Positions 57,696-64,000 of a DNA stretch of 64,000 nucleotides are shown here, one piece after another (within the stretch, counting starts at the first letter, position 1; the number at the start of each line of letters is the position of its first letter). The notes beneath the pieces are model-generated. The model saw nothing but the letters and a program-made list of their open reading frames with translations, searched no databases and had not been told where the DNA came from. This stretch comes from Anthoceros angustus (lineage: Eukaryota; Streptophyta; Anthocerotopsida; Anthocerotales; Anthocerotaceae): positions 310,001-374,000 of the forward strand of contig MU008181.1 in the NCBI GenBank assembly GCA_010909165.1, read 5' to 3'. The position numbers were made by a program, and so were the translations under genes.

Positions 57696-58868
57696 GTGCT
57701 CTTGCGGGGCATGGCTGTCTGGGGCTTGGCAATTGATTCAATCCAAGGGCAACTCTGCCCGTTGTGGGGACAGTTTTCGTTAATCCAACAAAGCGGCGGG
57801 ACAAGAAAGCGATTGTCTGCAAGCGACGGAACCTGGAGTGCAGCCCACCCTAAGCTTTCGCCCGCCTTGCAGCAAGGGAGCTCAAGGAGCTCCAGTACGT
57901 GAGCAACTTCCACGAACCAGACCTTGCTGCTCTCGAGACGGGTCGTGATGCCTCCAAATTCAGGAGTGCAAGTTATGATATGGTAGTAACCGCTGAGACG
58001 GTGAGCAAGCTGTGTGAGCAAGGCTATCTCGCTAAGGCTGTGGAGGCCTTGGGAGTTCTGGTTGAGGCGGACTGTAGTGTTTCCAGGTCTCTGTTTTACA
58101 ATCTTGAAGGAATGTGTTGGACAGAAGGATGTCGTTGTGGGTCGCCGAATCCATGCTTTCACAGTCAAAAGGTTACCAGGCCGACACGTTCCTGTGCAAT
58201 CACATCCTGCGAATGTATGCTTCCATGGCAGGTTGCAAGACGCGATGGATGTGTTCACCATGGTTGCCACACCCGATGCCTTCATGTGGTCTTCCATTAT
58301 ATCTGCTTATGTGAAGCATGGGCAAGACAGGCAGGCCATACAACTGTACCACCGCATGCGTAGGTCAAGTGTGAAGCCAGATGGGCATGTGTTTGTGGCC
58401 AGCAGTTTGGTGAACATGTATGCAAAGTGTGGCAGCGTGGAAGATGCTCGAAGAGTGTTTGATGGACTTGGTCGGAAAGATGTGGTGACGTGGAATGCCA
58501 TGATCGCTGGATATTCGCAGCAGGGCATGGGCCATGAAGCCCTCTGCCTGTTCAGGGCTATGCAAGCAGAAGGCAGCGCTGTACCTAATTCCGTCACATT
58601 TCTGTGCCTCCTGCAGGCATGTGCAAGTGTGGGGAACCCAGCGTTGGAGGTGGGAAGCGCCTGCATATGCGAATTAGAGAACAAGGACATCAGGCTGATG
58701 TGTTAGTAGCCAACAGTTTGGTGAACATGTATGCAAAGTGTGGCAGCTTGGAAGATGCTCGAAGAGTGTTTGATGGACTTGATCGAAAGGATGTTGTGAG
58801 CTGGAATGCCATCATTGCAGGATATTCCCAGCAGGGCATGGGGCAGGACGCCCTCCGTCTTTCCAGTG
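57696..58868 (+). pseudogene. PLS-class PPR gene, internally deleted and fused to helicase exons (PPR-4)
   Basis: Has the same leader and N-terminal region as PPR-3 and PPR-5, with small deletions: one G at about 57880, 'ac' at about 58098, two Gs at about 58170, one C at about 58222. After 'gggcatgtgtttgtgg' (about 58383) the sequence jumps into a later L motif ('SLVNMYAKCGSVEDARRVF'), so about one triplet is missing. The G-tract deletion reappears at 58650. It ends at 58868, where 'ctttccagtg' passes into the helicase exon for '[12 protein letters not shown]'. No E region; not expected to be functional. Confidence 0.85.
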
Positions 58869-59759
58869 GTGCGACATTCCTGAGGATGTGAGACAAAAAT
58901 TGGAAACAGGGGGTATGCTGTATGATGCTCTGGAATCCGTGGCTCGTGTTATGAGGGCTTTTCTTCCCTCTCTGACTATGAGTAAGTGGGGCTCGGCGTC
59001 TCTCCGTTTTTAACCCCCCATATCCTGAACAGTTCCGTTGACCTATGTAATGTGTGACCACTGTTCAGGCGAACAAGCTGACATGAGCAGCTTTGCTACG
59101 GAGAAACATGAGGGAACATCGAATCCACAGGTCCGAGACTCTTTCACCGAGTTTGAATTTTGTTGTCTAGACTCTTCGTGCCGAAACCTGTTATGACGAT
59201 GGCTACCCTTGTGGACTCATCTTCTCAATCCGACGTGTGGTGCAGATATTCATGTATGACGCCTACCCTGGAGGCATGGGCTTGGCCAAGCAGGTGTAGT
59301 AGAGCTTGACAGGTCTGGTTACCGTGAGTCGAATTGCTTACCAACCTTTGTGATAATTTGATGCTAAACAATTTCAGGCGTTCGATGAGTTTCTGGAGGA
59401 GATATGGAGCCGGGCTCTGAATGTACTCGAGGGTTGCGATTGTCAATACGGCTGCCCCTGCTGCATTCAGGTCTGCCACGCTATCACCAGCTGAGTCAGT
59501 ATCCTGGGTCCCCTGCCAACATCTAACACATCTTGCTGTGCTTCTGCAGTGTGGACGTCGTGACAGCGTGCGCGTCCTGAATCAGAACGCAAAACAAGCC
59601 TGCGCAACTTTGCTGAAGGGGTTGCTGGGAGCTTGGATGTCCTCGGAGCCGCCTGTGTCACAAGAAGAGAGCTCAGAGAAAGCTGGTTTTGGCAACAACC
59701 AAGGGAGGCGACAGAAGAGTAGTGTAGCCGCATTATTGGAGGAATACTTGACCATGTGA
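58860..59759 (+). pseudogene. Helicase 3' exons, copy C
   Basis: Longest extra copy. It begins at the acceptor-exon boundary of the '[16 protein letters not shown]' exon and includes the following introns and exons to TGA at 59757-59759. It differs from copies A and B by small indels, for example loss of 'gt' in 'caggtgtgtag' (about 59293). Helicase core absent. Confidence 0.88.
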
Positions 59760-59905
59760 CACCACGAGGTTCCCGTTCCGCAGGTGTAATAACTGTGGAA
59801 CGACCTGCATAGGACGCGTCTTGTTTGTCACGAGACGTATCGTCTAGCCGATACAGCCCAGCTGGGCTGTGCGGAATGTTTGTACTGTATCCATAGGACC
59901 AGCGT

Positions 59906-60860
59906 GTGCTCTTGCGGGGCATGGCTGTCTGGGGCTTGGCAATTGATTCAATCCAAGGGCAACTCTGCCCGTTGTGGGGACAGTTTTCGTTAATCCAACA
60001 AAGCGGCGGGACAAGAAAGCGATTGTCTGCAAGCGACGGAACCTGGAGTGCAGCCCACCCTAAGCTTTCGCCCGCCTTGCAGCAAGGGGAGCTCAAGGAG
60101 CTCCAGTACGTGAGCAACTTCCACGAACCAGACCTTGCTGCTCTCGAGACGGGTCGTGATGCCTCCAAATTCAGGAGTGCAAGTTATGATATGGTAGTAA
60201 CCGCTGAGACGGTGAGCAAGCTGTGTGAGCAAGGCTATCTCGCTAAGGCTGTGGAGGCCTTGGGAGTTCTGGTTGAGGCGGACTGTAGTGTTTCAGGTCT
60301 CTGTTTTACACAATCTTGAAGGAATGTGTTGGACAGAAGGATGTCGTTGTGGGTCGCCGAATCCATGCTTTCACAGTCAAAAGGTTACCAGGCCGACACG
60401 TTCCTGTGCAATCACATCCTGCGAATGTATGCTTCCATGGCAGGTTGCAAGACGCGATGGATGTGTTCACCATGGTTGCCTGGATGCCTTCATGTGGTCT
60501 TCCATTATATCTGCTTATGTGAAGCATGGGCAAGACAGGCAGGCCATACAACTGTACCACCGCATGCGTAGGTCAAGTGTGAAGCCAGATGGGCATGTGT
60601 TTGTGGCAGCCCTGCAGGCTTGTGCAAGGGAGGGACTTGGAATCTGGGCAGGAGGTGCATGCTCATGTGTTGGCTAGTGGTATGGAGTCTGATTTGTTCG
60701 TTTGCAGTTGCTTGGTGGACATGTATGCCAAGTGTGGCAGCGTGGAAGATGCTCGAAGAGTGTTTGATGGACTTGGTCGGAAAGATGTGGTGATCTGGAA
60801 TGCCATGATCGCTGGATATTCGCAGGGCATGGGCCATGAAGCCTCTGCCTGTTCAGGGCT
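59906..60860 (+). pseudogene. Broken 5' part of PPR-5
   Basis: The leader is open from ATG at 59906 ('MLLRGMAVWGLAIDSIQG') through 'VVTAETVSKLCEQGYLAKAV' to about 60290. There a missing C in 'gtttcaggtc' shifts the frame. Further short losses relative to PPR-3 follow: Gs at about 60383, C at about 60437, 'cacacc' replaced by 'tgg' at about 60480, one base at about 60630, 'cag' at about 60822 and C at about 60843. After the last of these the long open frame at 60861 begins. If these indels are sequence errors, PPR-5 is a single gene of about 1320 codons starting at 59906. If real, the gene has lost its leader and first repeats. Confidence 0.75.
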
Positions 60861-63800
60861 ATGCAAGCAGAAGGCAGCGCTGTACCTAATTCCGTCACAT
60901 TTCTGTGCCTCCTGCAGGCATGTGCAAGTGTGGGGAACCCAGCGTTGGAGGTGGGGAAGCGCCTGCATATGCGAATTAGAGAACAAGGGTGTCGATCTGA
61001 TGTGTTAGTAGCCAACAGTTTGGTGAACATGTATGCAAAGTGTGGCAGCTTGGAGGATGCGCAGAGCGTGTTTGATGGACTTGATCGAAAGGATGTTGTG
61101 AGCTGGAATGCCATCATTGCAGGATATTCGCAGCTGGGCATGGGACAGAGAGCCCTGCAGCTTTACGATGATATGCAAGAGGAAGGTGTGGTTGCACCCA
61201 ATTCTGTGACATATGTCTGCCTCCTGCAGGCCTGTGCCGGTTTGGGCAACACAGCTTTGGAGAAGGGGAGGCAGATTCATTCGCACATTACAGAACGAGG
61301 CCATGAAGTTGATTTGATTATGGCTAACAGTTTGGTGAACATGTATGCAAAGTGTGGGAGCTTGGAAGACGCTCAAAGAGTGTTTGACGAAGTTGGTCAG
61401 AAGGATGTGGTGACGTGGAATGCTTTGTTGGCAGGATATTCCCAGCAGGGTATGGGCTACAAAGCCCTTCATCTTTATAGGGATATGAAAGTTGAAGGCA
61501 TCATTGCACCCAATTCTGTGACATTTGTGTGCCTCCTGCAGGCATGTGCAAGTGTTGGAGCCCCAGCTTTAGAGATGGGAAAGCAGCTTCATACAGAAAT
61601 TGAAGAGCAGGGACCTCAGGGTGATGGGTTTGTTACAAACAGCCTGGTGAACATGTATGCGAAGTGTGGCAGCCTGGAAAATGCTCAGAGAGTGTTTGAG
61701 GGACTCGGTCAAAAAGATGTGGTGACATGGAATGCCATGCTGTCAGGATATTCTAAGCAGGGCATGGCCCAAGAAGTCATCCGTCTCTACAGTGCTATGC
61801 AAGAAGAAGGCAGAGTTAAACCTGATTCTGTGACTTTCGTGTGCCTCCTGCAGGCATGTGCAGGTTTGGGCAGCCCAGCTTTGGGCATTGGGAAACAGCT
61901 TCATTCGCAGATTAGAGAACAAGGACACCAAGGTGATGCATTTGTAGCCAACAGTTTAGTGAACATGTATGCAAAATGTGGCAGTTTGGAAGACGCTCAG
62001 ATTGTGTTTGACGGGCTCGGTGAAAAAGATGTGGTGACGTGGACTGCTATGATAGCAGGGTATTCCAAGCAGGGCATGGGGCAGGACGCCCTCCGTCTTT
62101 CCAGTGATATGCAAGCAGAAGGCATAGCTGTACCTGATTCTGTGACATTTGTGTGCCTCCTGCAAGCATGTGCGAGTCTGGGCACCCAAGCCTTGGAAGC
62201 GGGGAAGCAGCTTCATGCCCAGATTTGGGAACAAGGACATCAGGCTGATGTGTTTGTAGCCAACAGTTTGGTGAACATGTATGCAAAATGTGGCAGTTTG
62301 GAAGACGCTCAGATTGTGTTTGACGGGCTCGGTGAAAAAGATGTGGTGACGTGGACTGCTATGATAGCAGGGTATTCCAAGCAGGGCATGGGGCAGGACG
62401 CCCTCCGTCTTTCCAGTGATATGCAAGCAGAAGGCATAGCTGTACCTGATTCTGTGACATTTGTGTGCCTCCTGCAAGCATGTGCGAGTCTGGGCACCCA
62501 AGCCTTGGAAGCGGGGAAGCAGCTGCATGTTCAGATCATAGAAGGAGGGCACCAGGGTGATGTTTTTGTAGCCAACAGTTTGGTGAACATGTATGCAAAG
62601 TGTGGCAGCATGGAAGATGCCCAGAACGTGTTTGATGGTCTTAGTCACAAAGATGTGGTGACATGGAATGCCCTGATGTCAGGATATTCCCAGGAGGGCA
62701 TGGTGCAGGAAGTTCTGTGTCTTTACAGTGCTATGCAAGAAGAAGGTATATCTGTACCTGATCCCTTGACATTTGTGTGTCTCCTGCAGGCATTTGCAAG
62801 TGTGGGCAGCCCAGCTTTGGAGGACGGGAAGCAGCTTCATGCCCAGATTTGGGAACAAGGACATCAGGCTGATGTGTTTGTGGCCAACAATCTGGTGAAC
62901 ATGTATGCAAAGTGTGGTAGCTTGGAAGATGCTCAGAGAGTGTTCAAGGAACTTGATGAAAAAGATGTTGTGACGTGGAATGCCATAATCGCAGGATATG
63001 CACAGCAGGGCATGGGGCAGGAAGCCCTTCATCTCTTCAGTGCTATGCAAGAAGAGGGCGTGGCTGTACCTGATTCCGTGACATTTGTGTCCCTCCTTCA
63101 GGCATGTGCAAGCGTGGCAGCTTTGAGCCTTGGAAGGCAGCTACATGCACGGATTGAAGAACTAGGCCTTCAGGCCGATGTGTTTGTAGCCCGAGGTTTG
63201 ATAAACATGTACGGAAAGTCTGGGAGCATGGTTGATGCACATCAGGTTTTTGACGCATTGCCAGAAAGAGATGTCGTCTCCTGGAGTGCACTGATGGCAG
63301 GGTACACTGGTCAAGGAGACAGCAAATTGGTCTTTGAATTGATCCAGAGAATGAGTGAGGATGGTATACAGCCAGACGGCATCACATTCCTTAGTGTACT
63401 AACAGCATGCAGTCATGCGTGTCTGTTGGACAAGGGGAGGGAGTACTTTGAGGCTATGAGCAGAGACTATGGCATCACTCCTACAGTAGAGCACTACACA
63501 TGCATGGTGGATCTCCTCGGCCGTGCAGGCCAAGTGAAGGAGGCACTAGCGCTGATAAGGACGATGCCTGTACTGCCTAATGCTGCAGTATGGTATACTT
63601 TGTTAGGTTCGTGTCAAAAATGGAACAATGTGGAGGTGGGACAGTATTGTTTTGATGAAGCATTGAAGCTAAACCAGAAAGACGCTGCAGCGTATGTATT
63701 GATGTCAAACATATACACTGGTGCCCAGATGTGGGAGCAAGCACAGGTGATGCAGGTGAGGAGAAAAGGGATCAGGGCTTGGAAGGAGCCTGGTCAGAGC

Positions 63801-63884
63801 TGGTGGACAGACATGGAGGGATTCGTTCATAGCTTTCTGGTTGGGGATGAGAAGGATCCCAGGAGAAAAGCAAGACTGGACTAG
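60861..63884 (+). CDS. Very long PLS-class PPR protein with E-type C-terminus, 1007 aa in frame (PPR-5)
   Basis: Eight P-L-S triplets lie in this frame, with S motifs 'VVSWNAIIAGYSQLG', 'VVTWNALLAGYSQQG', 'VVTWNAMLSGYSKQG', 'VVTWTAMIAGYSKQG' (twice, identical), 'VVTWNALMSGYSQEG', 'VVTWNAIIAGYAQQG' and 'VVSWSALMAGYTGQG'. L motifs are almost invariant 'SLVNMYAKCGSLEDAQ'. The E region ('CMVDLLGRAGQVKEAL', 'WYTLLGSCQKWNNV', 'AYVLMSNIYTGAQMWEQA') ends in 'EPGQSWWTDMEGFVHSFLV' and a short basic tail. No DYW deaminase. Expected to bind organelle RNA for C-to-U editing with a deaminase in trans. Neighbouring triplets are far more alike than in ordinary PPR proteins, pointing to recent internal amplification. 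The ATG at 60861 is inside a repeat; the natural start probably lies at 59906 (see the preceding entry). Confidence 0.93.
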   Translation: MQAEGSAVPNSVTFLCLLQACASVGNPALEVGKRLHMRIREQGCRSDVLVANSLVNMYAKCGSLEDAQSVFDGLDRKDVVSWNAIIAGYSQLGMGQRALQLYDDMQEEGVVAPNSVTYVCLLQACAGLGNTALEKGRQIHSHITERGHEVDLIMANSLVNMYAKCGSLEDAQRVFDEVGQKDVVTWNALLAGYSQQGMGYKALHLYRDMKVEGIIAPNSVTFVCLLQACASVGAPALEMGKQLHTEIEEQGPQGDGFVTNSLVNMYAKCGSLENAQRVFEGLGQKDVVTWNAMLSGYSKQGMAQEVIRLYSAMQEEGRVKPDSVTFVCLLQACAGLGSPALGIGKQLHSQIREQGHQGDAFVANSLVNMYAKCGSLEDAQIVFDGLGEKDVVTWTAMIAGYSKQGMGQDALRLSSDMQAEGIAVPDSVTFVCLLQACASLGTQALEAGKQLHAQIWEQGHQADVFVANSLVNMYAKCGSLEDAQIVFDGLGEKDVVTWTAMIAGYSKQGMGQDALRLSSDMQAEGIAVPDSVTFVCLLQACASLGTQALEAGKQLHVQIIEGGHQGDVFVANSLVNMYAKCGSMEDAQNVFDGLSHKDVVTWNALMSGYSQEGMVQEVLCLYSAMQEEGISVPDPLTFVCLLQAFASVGSPALEDGKQLHAQIWEQGHQADVFVANNLVNMYAKCGSLEDAQRVFKELDEKDVVTWNAIIAGYAQQGMGQEALHLFSAMQEEGVAVPDSVTFVSLLQACASVAALSLGRQLHARIEELGLQADVFVARGLINMYGKSGSMVDAHQVFDALPERDVVSWSALMAGYTGQGDSKLVFELIQRMSEDGIQPDGITFLSVLTACSHACLLDKGREYFEAMSRDYGITPTVEHYTCMVDLLGRAGQVKEALALIRTMPVLPNAAVWYTLLGSCQKWNNVEVGQYCFDEALKLNQKDAAAYVLMSNIYTGAQMWEQAQVMQVRRKGIRAWKEPGQSWWTDMEGFVHSFLVGDEKDPRRKARLD
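61945..62522. repeat. 312-bp in-frame tandem duplication inside PPR-5
   Basis: From 'gtagccaacagtttagtgaa' (61945) to the 'gcggggaagcagct' string (ending about 62210) the sequence recurs 312 bp later with almost no differences; 312 bp is 104 codons, one PLS triplet. The duplication is therefore frame-preserving and young. Confidence 0.93.
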
Positions 63885-64000
63885 ATTATTTCCAAAGGTC
63901 TGCAATCGGCCAACTCTGGAGTCCCTATCGGCTGGTGTGACAAATGGAAAGCATATCAGTGGAGTCCGTATAGAAGAGTTCGTGCATTGGCTTGGTCGCA
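63885..64000. other. 3' flank of PPR-5
   Basis: Only 116 bases; presumably 3' UTR. No feature recognised. Confidence 0.5.

Noticed and set aside
61005-63291. Minus-strand frames of 60-230 codons opposite PPR-5
   Set aside because: They repeat with the same period as the PPR triplets on the other strand and have no features of their own.
1-64000. tRNA, rRNA or organellar DNA
   Set aside because: No cloverleaf with the conserved GGTTCGAATCC-type arm and no rRNA signatures were recognised by eye; gene content is nuclear.

Overview
The window is nuclear DNA of a land plant. The evidence is two BAHD acyltransferase genes, an HRQ1-type repair helicase split by many short GT-AG introns (mostly about 70-170 bp), and a family of very long PLS-class pentatricopeptide repeat (PPR) genes. 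Short introns together with massive, near-intronless PLS-PPR expansion suggest a seedless lineage. A Selaginella-like lycophyte is my best guess; this is inference, not proof.

Layout. Positions 1-6.5 kb: a PPR 5' remnant abutting a UBP14-like fragment, then two tandem minus-strand PLS-E PPR genes. 6.5-11.4 kb: intergenic DNA with a 23-bp minisatellite and a decayed non-LTR retrotransposon. 11.5-18.6 kb: a GLUTAMINE DUMPER-like membrane protein gene and two minus-strand BAHD acyltransferase genes, each with one intron at the same codon position; the second carries a long low-complexity insertion. 18.6-26.7 kb: repeat-rich, AT-rich DNA with several minisatellite families, including related arrays in opposite orientation around an LTR-like core. 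26.7-48 kb: a very GC-rich block without an intact gene. It holds two direct copies of a roughly 6-kb unit, each with a broken minus-strand integrase-core transposase, plus unidentified coding-like remnants and local satellites.

48.6-64 kb: a helicase gene homologous to HRQ1/MrfA is followed on the same strand by three consecutive PPR genes or pseudogenes. Two extra copies of the helicase 3' exons sit between the PPR copies. Both PPR-to-helicase fusion points carry 9-nt microhomologies. The first two PPR copies are broken by frameshifts, several of them the same 1-base deletion in the same G tract. The last PPR has a 1007-codon open frame of tandem PLS units and an E-type C-terminus.

The PPR proteins would act in organelle RNA editing or processing, the helicase in nuclear DNA crosslink repair, and the BAHD enzymes in acyl-CoA-dependent specialised or cell-wall metabolism. 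I see no operon-like logic; the common theme is local duplication and decay. Whether the many 1-4 base differences between copies are biological or assembly errors cannot be decided from this sequence alone.
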